Part shown: positions 53,701 to 64,000 of the stretch, piece after piece
How the letters are laid out: every line of letters starts with the position of its first letter
Position numbering within the stretch: position 1 is the stretch's first letter
Source: Tetragnatha versicolor
Taxonomy: Eukaryota; Arthropoda; Arachnida; Araneae; Tetragnathidae
Direction of reading: 5' to 3'
DNA length: 64,000 bases
Assembly (NCBI GenBank): GCA_024610705.1
Contig: JANDEH010000001.1
Coordinates: 37,081,799-37,145,798, forward strand
Notes under the pieces: model-generated
What the model saw: only the letters and a program-made list of their open reading frames with translations
Told to the model about the DNA's origin: nothing
Databases searched by the model: none
Translations under genes and position numbers: made by a program

Positions 53701-56700
53701 CCAAAAATTGAACCCTTTCTGATCTGTATTATCTGCACTTACTTATTCTCTGAACTTACACCTGTATTCTCTGCAAATGTTGTAACCCATTATCACATTG
53801 TTTACTTAGGTTTTTGGACTTCTTCGAATTCTCTTACAAGGTAAATATTTAGCAGGAAAATTTGGTTGCTAACTCAATTCTTGGGCATGCATGATAAATC
53901 TTTGAGGACACTCACTGGTTGAAGATATATCTAGCTCACGGTTATCCTCTGGCAAGACCTGAGAGAAGGCATGCAACCTTTGTGAAGTCACAAGTAGCAA
54001 GTATGTCTCTTGTGCGAAATGACTTGATTAGCGTGATCAGCAAACAGACGCCGAGAAAAGGCATTGTATAAGTTAACAGCATTGATGAGAATATGAACTA
54101 TGATATAACACAGTTGAACACAAATTTGTATGGTATGGTTCACACAACCTGATCAACTCAATTGCAAAGAATACAGGTGTTAGTGCAAATATTAAATGCA
54201 ATAAAAACAAAAGTAAAGGTACAAAATAAAAAAACTAATTTTGACTTTTTTTTGCAAGTTAAAAATATCATTTTCCTATACAATAAATTTAAATATTTAT
54301 ATTGAGAAACCCCACTCACAATTATCATATTTATTAGCATTACATATTCAAAAAGTTATTTATCATAAAGGCTAAAGGACATTAATAAGCTTTTATTAGT
54401 ACTCTACTAGAATGCTTCAGAGAAAAACCAAACATAAAAGAATAACCACTAATTTTAAAATATAAACAGGATTTTTATTTCATTAAGTAGTTTCACTTAA
54501 CTGGTTGTATTTTTATCAAGATACAGAAAAATTTATAACTAAAATGACACCTGTGGCCAAAAGAAACAGGGTTGAACATGCTGTACCTAGAAAACACAAC
54601 AGATCCAAAAAGCATGTTGTAGCTTCCTAGGAGGTAAAAATTTCCTTATGAAAAAAATTACCTTTTTACATTTTTAAACCACTTGTCAAAATTATTTACT
54701 TGTGTTTCCCTTATGATTGGATAATATATATTATAATTTTTTTTATTTTAAATTATATTTTCTTTTGGAAAAACTATTATCTGCCATATCTTTCTTTCCT
54801 ATTTTCACTTTCAAAATGATTACAAAATCACATAACTTGTTCTTTTCGGCTGGGTGAGCAGTTTCTTTTTTAATGTTTGACGTGTTTTTTCTCAACAGAA
54901 TTTTAAAACACGAAATGAATACTATGTGCCATTTTGGCTGAAAAGACCTCAAAGAAATTAATTTAATAGAAAGTTCAAGGAACCATGAGAAATCTTCAAA
55001 TTACTCATAATTTTGAATAATAAAAGTTGCACTTTTTCTGTAAACTAAATTGAAGATATTAAACTCTTCATTGAAAACTAATTAATACAGTTTAAAAGTT
55101 ACATTTTAAATAAACAGTACTTTAAAAAACTGGATATCAATTTCAATAACATATATTTCTTCAACAACATTCAATGTAACTAATTTTACTGTTGTATTGC
55201 ACAGATGTTATTCAAAATAATTATATAAGTATATAATTGATGAAGACAAGTGTTGAATAAAACACTGCATTAGAAGTTTTTTTCTGGTACAATAAGGGGG
55301 AAATTTCAAAGTTTTAAACAATATTGTTTTGGTTTTCATACTATTCATTGATAAAGATGAAAAATTAAAAATTTTTTAACAAGTTGAACAATGGTAACAC
55401 ACCATAATGATACTATCTGTATCAAATAAAAAACTCGGGAAAAATACACAAAGGATAAATGAGCAAGGATATCATGAGATTCAAAACACCAAGAGAATCA
55501 AAGTGGGTAGCTACTAATATTAAAACAATTACTGAAAATATTAATTACTTAATCAATATTATTAAATGGTTAATGTTTAACAATTTTAAATGGTATATAT
55601 ATACATTCTAAAAGCAGTGTCAATGCAGTTTATAATTGAAAAAAAATTGCAAATAGCTTTTATGAATATATCAATAATGCAGTAAATATACAGTGCCCTT
55701 ATTTACTGTAAATTCTTTTAGTATTTCTTTTATTTTTATAAATATGTAAAGTGTATAACTATATAATAATGCAAACCTTCAGAACTAGTATAGCAATTAA
55801 CAACAGGTGATAATTTGTACACTATCCCAAATATTAAGTGGATAGTTTTTCTCGACACACAAATCTACCACATGCCTAATAAGGCAGATAAACAATAGTT
55901 GCATTTTGTTATGGTACAAAATTACATGTTTGCATATGTACATGGCAGGTTTGAAACAGTTGGACACGAATGACAATAACTGGACATAGTTTGAGTATAT
56001 CAACCTCTTTATAATGCCTACCAACAACCAACTAAACATAGGAGTATAAAAATTTGGCAACTTAAAAAGGTAACACTTTAAAATGTTAGACAGTTTTATC
56101 ATGAAGTAAGCTAATTTTATTAATTTGAAAAGTTTTATCATCTTCGGAGGTATGTCTAAAAAATTTGTCAGAGAAACTCTTAGTTAGGCATAGCTTTGAA
56201 TTTTATATAAATTATATAGTAAGTTTATATTAAGTAGTTTGTTTTCCCTTATTTTTTTTCAATAAAAATATTGTACAATAATTACCTTTAGTAAGTACTA
56301 AAAATGCATTTTAGGGTCACTTCCCAATACTCATCAAAAGTATGTAATACTGATTCACATATGGAAGTACTAAAACTTAAACAATATTAAGTATGAAGGT
56401 AAGTTAAATCAAAATTAAGTTAAAAATGCACTTTCATACCTTAAGAAGCTTAATAAAGCATACAATTATATTTTGGTACACTTAAGTATACATGAAAAAA
56501 GTGATAAAATAAAGTAATGATGAATGAAAATTATCCACAAATGTAATTAAAACTTTAACTTAGTTAAATTACTTAAAACTTGTTATATCCTATATTAAGC
56601 ATTATTTTAATGAAATGCTTTAACTTAGAGTTAAAGTTAGAATAACTAGAAGCAAAAAATAATAGGATTAAGTATTAATTAACTTTTGAATGTTAAGATC

Positions 56701-57362
56701 ATTTTATCTTAAGAACAAAATCTTTCAAATTTAATGTTTAGACCGAAATTTTCAATGAAATGAACTAAGAACTTCTAAATTTGAACAACTTTCTGACCTG
56801 CAATGAATTTTCAATTACTTCTAAAAATTTCTTGTTTGCAATTCACCCTTACTTAATTGGCAAATAATTACTTTCTGAAAAAAAATTCTGCATCAAACAA
56901 AGAAAATAAAGGAACAAAGTGAAAAAAAACAGTAACAACATATGAAGATACACTCAAGTACTTGTGCATACGACACATAATAAAGCACCACAGGGTCTTA
57001 GACTTTCAATTTAAAAGGAAACCTAATATGCAAACAGATGATTGACTTCAACAGGAGCAATATGCACATCTGATACATATATCAATATGAAGTATTTCAG
57101 TGATGTTGAGACTAAATACACATGCTACAGAAGATGATATGGAGACGAATTGTTAATGATATTGCAGCAATATTATGTAAATACATCTATAGGAGAGAAA
57201 ATCATGATTTAAATCACTGAAAGCAAAAAATAAAAATTTTGATATGTTTGATGATTCTAGAGGAAATGAAGTTCTTATAGTGTTTAGGGACAAGTAATCA
57301 ATTTTATTAGAAGCACAAAGTACTATTTCCTAATTTTGTCCTGACAAAAGTCACAGATAATG
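50727..57362. other. AT-rich intergenic region or long 3' UTR, little content
   Basis: About 6.6 kb between the hAT-like element and the orphan exon candidate. Open frames here (for example minus strand 55797-56141) are AT-driven and resemble nothing. The recognisable items are the MITE at 52951-53394 and a repeated motif TTACATCCAATAGAAGC / TCACATCCAATAGAAGC near 51290 and 51358. Part could be 3' UTR of the minus-strand gene at 59098. Confidence 0.5.
52951..53394. mobile_element. 444-bp inverted-repeat element with AAGCCGCGTTTACACC ends
   Basis: The ends AAGCCGCGTTTACACC and GGTGTAAACGCGGCTT are perfect inverted repeats. The interior repeats TTCCACTTGTTGCT and GAGAAGAGCAACTTT several times in both orientations. 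There is no coding capacity and the target duplication is unclear. Confidence 0.8.
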
Positions 57363-57464
57363 TTAATGAGAAAAATACCGGTCCAGAATATCTTGGTTGA
57401 TGAGGAGATTCTTTTGTTTCTTGATCACAAATTTAGAAGCATAAAATGTGATGAATTCATTCAT
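57363..57464 (-). CDS. orphan candidate exon, 33 residues to a stop
   Basis: On the minus strand a strong acceptor (TTTTTTCCAG) is followed by an open frame beginning MNEFITFYASKFVIKKQKNL and ending in TAA at 57363. Alternatively it is an internal exon with a weak donor at GACCG|GTATTT. The amphipathic, lysine-rich sequence looks more protein-like than the AT-rich surroundings. It could be an alternative last exon of the gene at 59098-61011, which already ends with its own stop, or part of another gene. I do not recognise it. Confidence 0.3.
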   Translation of the reverse strand: MNEFITFYASKFVIKKQKNLLINQDILDRYFSH

Positions 57465-59097
57465 CTGGAAAAAAATTTAGAAATTATTTGCAAGTTATAA
57501 CATGGAAAAAAGATCAAAATTAATTTAAAAATTAGTATGCATAGCAATAGTTAGAAATAGTAGTCCTGTTCAGGGTTTGTATACTTTTTGAGAGAAAAAC
57601 ATTCAAGGATTTTTCCAGGCTATCTGATGAAAAATTTAAGTACGACTTATATTTTAGCAACCATTGTTTTAAGTACTTGTGTTTCATTTAATACAATTTT
57701 ATCTATAAAATAGTTAACAAATTTTCACACAAGCCACAAAAAAAGCGACTTTAATAAAAGTTTAATTAGTTTAGTATTGTATTGACAAAATATTTTTATG
57801 TATAGTTTTTAAATAAATGATCCTATTTAGACCGATTTTTATTTCAAAAAGTAACACAACTTTATGTTTAATTAAACTGTAAATAATGATAAAGTACTTA
57901 AAGTAGCTTAATTTTGGTTTAATTCCGTTAACGCTCCCTCTAAATATCGCCAAGCTCTTTTGAACGCTATCAAATAGACAAATTTTTCCGATTTTTATTG
58001 ATAAATTTAACTGTTATTGATCTAATTAAACATTTTAATCTAAGATTTTGAATTTATTCCTACTTTTTGGGGTCCAAAAAGGCATAGTGGTATTTAGCGG
58101 AAAAGTTATCAGAATTGAACCTTAACTTTAATCCCCAAAATATTATACGGTACTTTTCCATTAGCCCAGCGCAAACGCAAGCCAAGTCGCCAAGCAAACT
58201 ACACCCATTCCCTTATGGTCGTAAAAAATTTGGCAGAATTCTAAATTATTTGGCGATTTTTCGCTTGCACCCGGCTAACGGAAAACTACCATAATTATTC
58301 ATATGGAAGATTTTGTAAGACTTTCTTAGATTTAATCTGGTTTGATAAAATGATATTTCAACTTAATGATTTTACAATCATCAAAATGAATTTTGTGAAT
58401 GTTAGCTTGGAAAATGGTGATTTTGTTATTGGATAAATATCAGCCTATAAATGCCAATATGTTACTGGCAATGTATGAATTCTTACATATTATCCCTTCA
58501 ACCATTCCACTTAATCCAAAAATGCTATCAAAGCTAGGCTTACCATACGTCCTGGGTAACCCCGGACAGTCAGGGGTTTTTAGAGCAGCCCAAGGAAATG
58601 TCCGGGGTTTCATACATTTAAGATTTGATAGACATTTTTTATGAAATATCCTGACAAAACTTTCTAAAATTGCGTTGTTTTACATTTTCTATTTCTGACA
58701 TCTGTATTAAGTTGGAGAACTTACTTTCAGTGAATTTTAAAGTAAAATTAAGTTAATAAAACAATTTTTGAAAAAATAATGTTGAATAAAGAAATAAAAC
58801 TTGATATTTCTGTATAATGTTTATTAGTTTGAATTTTTTTCTTATTTTTTAATATTTGATTTGATATGGTACTTATTAAGAAATTTCAAAAATATGTCCT
58901 GGGTTGGACCCAAGAAAATATGGTAAGCCTAATCAAAGCCTATTGGCTTTTCTAACTGTGCCGCTGAACAGTGGACAGGATAATACACAAGTACCAAACT
59001 ATCTGGTTCCCATAAATGAATAATTGCCTTCACTGCTCTTAGAGACACTACATGTATTTCTTATCTTTCAACTAGCTAAAGAGTTAAAATATACCTA
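57465..59097. other. non-coding interval with one MITE
   Basis: Downstream of the coding block at 59098 on the minus strand, so likely its 3' UTR or an intron. It contains the palindromic MITE at 58146-58293 and otherwise AT-rich sequence; nothing else recognised. Confidence 0.5.
58146..58293. mobile_element. 148-bp palindromic MITE
   Basis: The left arm TACGGTACTTTTCCATTAGCC and the right arm GGCTAACGGAAAACTACCATA are inverted with few mismatches. The inner GCGCAAACGC/GCTTGCAC and GTCGCCAAG/TTGGCGA also pair. It is non-coding. Confidence 0.72.
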
Positions 59098-61011
59098 TTA
59101 CTGTTCAAGAATAGAAGATTCAAAAACATTGGCAACATCACAAGGTTTTGAACAGCTATCTTGTAGAGTACTTCTATCAACTCCACTCAAGGCATTTGGC
59201 AAAGTGTGGCAACTACATAAGCATTTTTTAGCACTAGACAGGACAGAATTTGAAGAATCATCTTTGATGTTAATTCCATCCCTCCGCTCTCTACATTCAA
59301 TAGCATGGCACTCGCAGGAACAAGATACAACAGAGAAATCTGTTTCAAATGCTTGGTAATTATCCCCTATTTCGGTAGAAGATTGTTCCACAAGAGTTGG
59401 CAGAGGATCAAGAGTTTGAGATGTAAAGTTGTCACCAAAACCAGATAAAACAGAGTCCTCAAAGTTGACCTCAAAAGCAGCCCATTTTGAGTTGGACGTA
59501 GAGACTAGCACATCTACAGGTAAATCAGAGTCACTAAATGGATTGTCTGGTTCATCCATATCAGTTCTTTTGTTCATCCGTGGACTGTGGAGACCACTTT
59601 CACAAAAGTCAGTCCAGCTCTTTTTGGCAGACTTTTTGGGGCTTTTCAATCGCCCTAAAAACTGCTCTCCAGGCAAAGACAGTTTTATTTTTTCTCCTTT
59701 AGATCCTATTGTAGGGGAAACTGACTGAATAAAAGCTTCTAAAGGAGCAACATTTATAGGAGTGGTACTTCTTGGTCTGTCTATGGGCTTGGTAGTGACT
59801 TCCAGCCTTTGTTGACGTGAGGGTATATTAACTTGCTTTGGAGTTTCAATTGAAAGGGGTTGGATTTCTATCATGGAATCTTCTTCACCCTCTAACAAAT
59901 CTTGAGTAAGAAGTGTTTCACCCATAAAGTCATCTTCTTTCTCTTCTTCCTCCAAGACACTCTCCTTTTCATCAACATGAGGCTCAGATTCAGAAGATTC
60001 ATGCTCCTCTTCATTGACAATAGCTTGGATATTTTCAGATTTAGACACTTTATCCAACTCCTTCTCTTGGACTTGTTGAGATAATATGTTGTACTCTTTT
60101 TCAAAGGATGCTTCACTAATGTTTATAAGCTTACGATTTATTTTGCGTTCATCTGGTATTTTATCATTTTGTTCAGTGTTAACCTTACCAAGGTCATTCT
60201 GAACATCAAGGCTCGTAGGACTGAGCTCTATTTCTTTGGGAAACTCATTCTCTTTTCCTTTTGAAATGTTACCATTTGTAACTTTTGGAGCCACAACCTC
60301 TTCTGGCAAGTTTTGAAGAAATGTTAAATTCTGGTCAGCATTTTCTTGAGTTTCATCTTGGTAACCAAACTCTCCAGTTGAGTTAGGAGAGGCAGTACTC
60401 TTGCCAGATTTTTTCTTGAATATGGATAAAAATTTATTTTTTTCCCTATGTTTAGAATCAGCACCTTCTTTCTTTGGCAGTTCACTACGTGATTTCTTCT
60501 TCGTAGATTTCTCAGACTTTGAATCAGATGCTACTAAACTAGATGATTTGGCACTGTTTGTATTGTGAGTACGAAATATGTCAGTCCATGAGCTTTTCCT
60601 TTGGTTGTACTCAGTCTCTGGAGCATCATAGGTGCCCAATGATAAGGCAGATCCTTTCTTTTGCTTAGCAGTCAAAACTGAATCTTTGGAAAGAGAAGAT
60701 AGTGAGGTGGTTCTCAAATCAGATGAGGACTGGCCTTCGCAAGAGTCTCCAGGAGTTAGAGTGAAATGGGAATCAAAATCTGATTCAATTCTGGGTGTGG
60801 ACTGAGAAGAAACTGTCAATGAATCAGGGGTGGTAAACTGCAGGTCCTGGCTACTAGATTCATCATCAAGAGCATTAGTTTGTATAGGTAAGTGGGTCAC
60901 ATCTTCAGGACTTTCCAACTCATCTGATGGCAAATCTTCAAATGAAGCAAGAGGAGCTGGTCCAAGGCGGATTTGCTTTGATGCAAAGCTAGCTCTTCTC
61001 ATGGCATCCAT
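59098..61011 (-). CDS. unrecognised, largely disordered acidic protein, single coding exon (637 residues)
   Basis: Long uninterrupted frame starting at ATG 61009-61011 and ending TAA at 59098. An in-frame TGA lies just upstream and a good acceptor (TTTTTCAG) near 61064, so the exon probably begins with a short 5' UTR. The sequence is rich in Ser, Glu and Lys. A basic cluster is at about 170-205 (KKKSRSELPKKEG, FKKKSGK) and an acidic run at about 340-370. The motif SWTD[IF]F-like occurs twice (SWTDIFR, SWTDFCES). An NPF motif (DNPFSDSD) and WAAFEVNF sit near 490-515, and a cysteine-rich end contains CSCECHAIEC and KKCLCSC. NPF binds EH domains and WxxF motifs bind adaptin ears, so an endocytic or trafficking adaptor is possible (inference). 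No catalytic domain is seen. Upstream exons could lie beyond the window if another acceptor is used. Confidence 0.75.
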   Translation of the reverse strand: MDAMRRASFASKQIRLGPAPLASFEDLPSDELESPEDVTHLPIQTNALDDESSSQDLQFTTPDSLTVSSQSTPRIESDFDSHFTLTPGDSCEGQSSSDLRTTSLSSLSKDSVLTAKQKKGSALSLGTYDAPETEYNQRKSSWTDIFRTHNTNSAKSSSLVASDSKSEKSTKKKSRSELPKKEGADSKHREKNKFLSIFKKKSGKSTASPNSTGEFGYQDETQENADQNLTFLQNLPEEVVAPKVTNGNISKGKENEFPKEIELSPTSLDVQNDLGKVNTEQNDKIPDERKINRKLINISEASFEKEYNILSQQVQEKELDKVSKSENIQAIVNEEEHESSESEPHVDEKESVLEEEEKEDDFMGETLLTQDLLEGEEDSMIEIQPLSIETPKQVNIPSRQQRLEVTTKPIDRPRSTTPINVAPLEAFIQSVSPTIGSKGEKIKLSLPGEQFLGRLKSPKKSAKKSWTDFCESGLHSPRMNKRTDMDEPDNPFSDSDLPVDVLVSTSNSKWAAFEVNFEDSVLSGFGDNFTSQTLDPLPTLVEQSSTEIGDNYQAFETDFSVVSCSCECHAIECRERRDGINIKDDSSNSVLSSAKKCLCSCHTLPNALSGVDRSTLQDSCSKPCDVANVFESSILEQ

Positions 61012-61063
61012 TGATGATTTCAAGCTCAGGTCATTTCAAAACAAGCTTTTTCTAGATTTTAAT

Positions 61064-61266
61064 CTGAAAAACAGAAAATATGAAGTACAAAAAACATTCA
61101 TTTAGGACATTTCATCAGGACAAATGTAACTTTTAGGACTACCTACTTTTAAAATTTTATTAAATGATTTAATACTTCAAAATTCACAGGTAAAAAGGAA
61201 AGTCACCAGATATAAAAGTCAGTTTTATACATCCATACCTTAAAATAGGTTATATAGATTTACTGT
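61064..61266. other. intron or 5' flank of the minus-strand gene
   Basis: Short AT-rich interval beginning with the acceptor of the 59098-61011 exon and ending at the hAT-like element. No upstream exon was found here or to the end of the window. Confidence 0.45.
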
Positions 61267-62281
61267 CAGGGGTCGATCCAGGCGAAAATTGGGGCCGTGT
61301 TGCGGCCCCTTCACAAAAATTAGCTTCGATAAAACGGCCCCTTCACAAAATAAACTTCCGAAGAACGGCCCCTTCACAAAAATAAACTTCGTAAAATCGG
61401 CCCTTTCACAAAATTTCTAGTGACAAAAAATTACCACTTCAAAATTTCAAACGAAACCCTACAAATTCTACGAAACGAACACGATTCTCGGTTGAGAAAG
61501 AACTATGGAAAGAACCATACAATCCATAGATCGACGAAAACAGCAGTTTGCGTTTTCAATCCGGCAACCCTATGCTCTCGGATTGTCTGTAAAATTTGCG
61601 GATTTCAGCTAAGTTTTACGGATCAATTCTAAATTTTACGGAATCCACTTTTTTTCCCATTTATGCTTTTCAGAAACGTTTACAAATCTAAAAAAATGGT
61701 GATTTTTTGCGAAAGTTTCCATTTTTTTTCACGGAATGTTCTGTTTTTTCCGCAACCCATTCCTTGTAGAACCACGGGCGTCAAGAGATGTCGGGTTTTC
61801 TCGTGTCCGTATTGTAATGAAAGAAAAACCCCAACGTTAACACATAGTCAAAAGCCAACATGTCCGATGTTCAGAATCTCTATCTTGAAAGCTAAAAAGT
61901 TGCGATTCTTCGTGGAAGTCCCGTTTTTTCCGCGACTGCTTCCATCGGGCTTCGGCGCCTAATTCGCGACGTAATTGGAACTAATCACATGCGTTATCGC
62001 GATATTAGTCGGTATTTCAACTTATGAGGATTTTCTAGAGTAAAGTACTATAAAGTACTAGAGTAGAGTACTAAAAATTTTTCTGGTATTATATCAAATC
62101 GATTTAAAGAATGTAAAGATAAAATAGTGAATCAAAAATTCTAGGTTTCACGTAAAAAATATATTTTTCACAAAAAAAATTCCATTTTCACAAAAATAAT
62201 TTCATTTTCACAAAAAATAATTTCATTTTCACAAAAATTAAAAAAACAGGCCCCAAAAATTAAAACCTGGATCGACCCCTG
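61267..62281. mobile_element. hAT-like element, 1015 bp, ACTGT flanks
   Basis: The perfect inverted ends are CAGGGGTCGATCCAGG and CCTGGATCGACCCCTG. ACTGT is repeated directly at 61262-61266 and 62282-62286, a 5-bp duplication, shorter than the usual hAT 8 bp. Near the left end GGCCCCTTCACAAAA recurs four times; near the right end TTTTCACAAAAA recurs four times. No transposase is recognisable. Confidence 0.75.
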
Positions 62282-62495
62282 ACTGTATTTTCAATAACTT
62301 TGAATTTAAACTATGTTTAATGTAACATTTTGTTAGTTAGAGGTCATATTGTTAAACTAAATGTTATGGCACAGCTTTGATAAGAGTCCTCCATTTGGCG
62401 ACCACAATGCAGTCGCCAAGTTGGCACTATATCACAGCCGATCGGTTGCCCTTTCCATTTTACCGCGGCTCAAATAAAGGTTAACCCAAGAAGAA

Positions 62496-62600
62496 GGATG
62501 TTATAATAAGTTAATAATGATTTCTGTACATCCCGCTGGCTCTGCGGTAAGGTGCACGCTTTGTATGTGGGAGATCCATAGTTTGATCCCGATAAATTAT
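62496..62600 (+). mobile_element. tRNA-derived SINE, plus strand (same family as 14600)
   Basis: GGATGTTATAATAAGTTAAT leads into the tRNA-like part from about 62532: CCCGCTGGCTCTGCGGTAAG (A-box-like), then AGTTTGATCCCG (B-box-like) near 62580-62591. The shared leader with the copy at 14600 supports one SINE family. The boundaries are approximate. Confidence 0.65.
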
Positions 62601-62869
62601 ATTATTTAAAAATATGTACAAAATTATATTTTGGACGTGAAGACGACGCACACGCATTTCCAAGGGTTTGCTGGATTTGAAATAAAGGAAGAAAAAACCC
62701 ATAAATAATATAATTATTAATCACATAATTTAGTAATGATTTTAACTAAATGAAAATAAACCAGTTATAGCCTTCTTATTTTTAATCATCCCAGAATAGT
62801 GAAAGTCGTTCTGCACAGTAGCATTGTAAAAGGATTATGGTTGTTTATTTTGCAAATACCAGTATGAAG

Positions 62870-63563
62870 CAGGGTTGGCAAGGTTTTTCCCACATGGGAA
62901 AAACTGATTATTTATTGAATTTATTCTGTTCAAAGATGAATGTTTTAAAAGTTTTTACAGCCTTTTTTTTAGAAAAATTACCTTAAATAAGCTTTATCCT
63001 ATGTTATGAATACATGGGTTTTATCATGTGTCTGAGGAATGTCATCTTTTGATGGTTATGCTCTTTTCATCGGATTATCGTACCTTGTTACTTCAAAAAG
63101 TTATCTTGCAATCAAGATTTACAATTACGTCTTATTTTATTTAAATTACGTTTTTATTTCCATTTAAAAAACTATATATAATGCTTCTCTTAAAGACATA
63201 TATTATAAGTAAATTTGTTTTAAAATATTCTCTATTTTTATTTGAGAAATTCATTAATATTAAAAAATATATGCAAATTTTATGTTAAGTGTCATAATGC
63301 TCTTGCTCACTTATATTTTTCCCACCTAATAATTTTAACCCCCCTCCTCAAAAGTCATTTTTAACTAAAAGTTTTTATAATATGTTTAAAAAGGCCATAA
63401 CCTAATACTTCCATTATTTTGTCAATTGGAAGTTTTCCCACTTTTTCCCAGTATTTCCCACTTTTTCCCGGTATTTACCAGTTTTTCCCACTTTTCCCGG
63501 TATTTACCAGTTTTTCCCAGTGGTATGGGAAAAACTAGTTTTGGACGGGAAAAACCCAACCCT
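62870..63563. mobile_element. hAT-like element, 694 bp, nested, with direct target repeats
   Basis: The ends CAGGGTTGGCAAGGTTTTTC and GGGAAAAACCCAACCCT are inverted. AGTATGAAG is repeated at 62861-62869 and 63564-63572; if the last base of the element is the A at 63564, the duplication is the 8-bp GTATGAAG usual for hAT. Near the right end TTTTTCCCAGTATTTCCCAC-type repeats recur five or more times. It has the same terminal motif as the element at 42468. Confidence 0.8.
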
Positions 63564-64000
63564 AGTATGAAGTGAGCAGCGTATAAATTGGTGAATGCAA
63601 CGTTATTATTTTAAATATTATGGTTCACTAATTATTTCTTGGTATAATATGATAAAGATGAATTACGTAGACATAGAAAATTGTGCTCACTTGTTATTGC
63701 ATGTTATTTTACTTAAGACTCATTTTAAAAACAATACATGACAGTGCATGGAACAATGCCTTTTTTAGGTACCATGCTTGAGTTTTGCGAAAGTCTTATT
63801 TTCGTATTAATTGCATTTATTATCACTTAAATCGGAGCCATCATTCATTGTAAAACACATAAGTGTTATCATTTAAGCAGTAGTGAAACATGGCAGCCGG
63901 AACGGGCCACTAGCCAATCAGCCGAAATATAGCGCCAACTTGGGGATTGCGTTTCGGTTACTGAATGGAGGACTCGTATCGAAGCTGTGCCAATGTAATT

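Larger units (their letters stand above)
62368..63991. mobile_element. hAT-like element, 1.6 kb, containing a SINE and another hAT-like element
   Basis: The inverted ends are GGCACAGCTTTGATAAGAG and CTCGTATCGAAGCTGTGCC, extending to TCCTCCATT/AATGGAGGA. The flanking octamers AATGTTAT and AATGTAAT match at 7 of 8. Inside are a tRNA-derived SINE (about 62496-62600) and the element at 62870-63563. No transposase is seen. Confidence 0.7.

Noticed and set aside
55797..56141. 114-residue minus-strand open frame
   Set aside because: Composition is what AT-rich DNA gives by chance (Leu, Ile, Tyr, Lys); no splice sites, motif or similarity recognised.

Overview
The window is eukaryotic nuclear DNA and looks like an arthropod, most likely an insect with a large, AT-rich, transposon-loaded genome. 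The evidence is GT-AG introns, animal gene families, tRNA-derived SINEs and many short DNA-transposon derivatives. A non-holometabolous insect is my guess; the sequence does not settle it.

Left third (1777-23206, + strand): the 3' part of a MET/RON-type receptor tyrosine kinase. Nineteen exons join in frame and encode 1129 residues: the second half of a Sema domain, a PSI domain, four IPT domains, a transmembrane helix, a juxtamembrane region, a complete kinase domain and a short tail with a MET-like YVN docking tyrosine. The start codon, signal peptide and first part of the Sema domain lie left of the window. Its introns carry SINEs, a 745-bp foldback element, three copies of one palindromic MITE family and other inverted or tandem repeats.

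Middle (26657-49480, - strand): a complete SF3B3 (SAP130) gene, convergent with the kinase gene. Twenty-six coding exons sum to 3651 nt, or 1216 residues plus stop, almost exactly the human length. The product is the WD40/beta-propeller subunit of the U2 snRNP SF3b complex. Its introns hold piggyBac-like, pogo-like and hAT-like elements, some nested in one another.

Right third (49481-64000): upstream of SF3B3 is a hAT-like element with a perfect 8-bp target duplication. Inside it sits a 312-bp insertion with its own 13-bp target duplication, built from two inverted 114-bp arms that each carry a hammerhead ribozyme core. This is the most interesting structure in the window. Beyond it are about 8 kb of AT-rich DNA with MITEs and a small orphan candidate exon, then a large single-exon coding block (- strand, 59098-61011) for a mostly disordered protein I do not recognise. 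The right end is a stack of nested hAT-like elements with a tRNA-derived SINE.

The two recognised genes are functionally unrelated (receptor signalling and pre-mRNA splicing) and are neighbours only by position.
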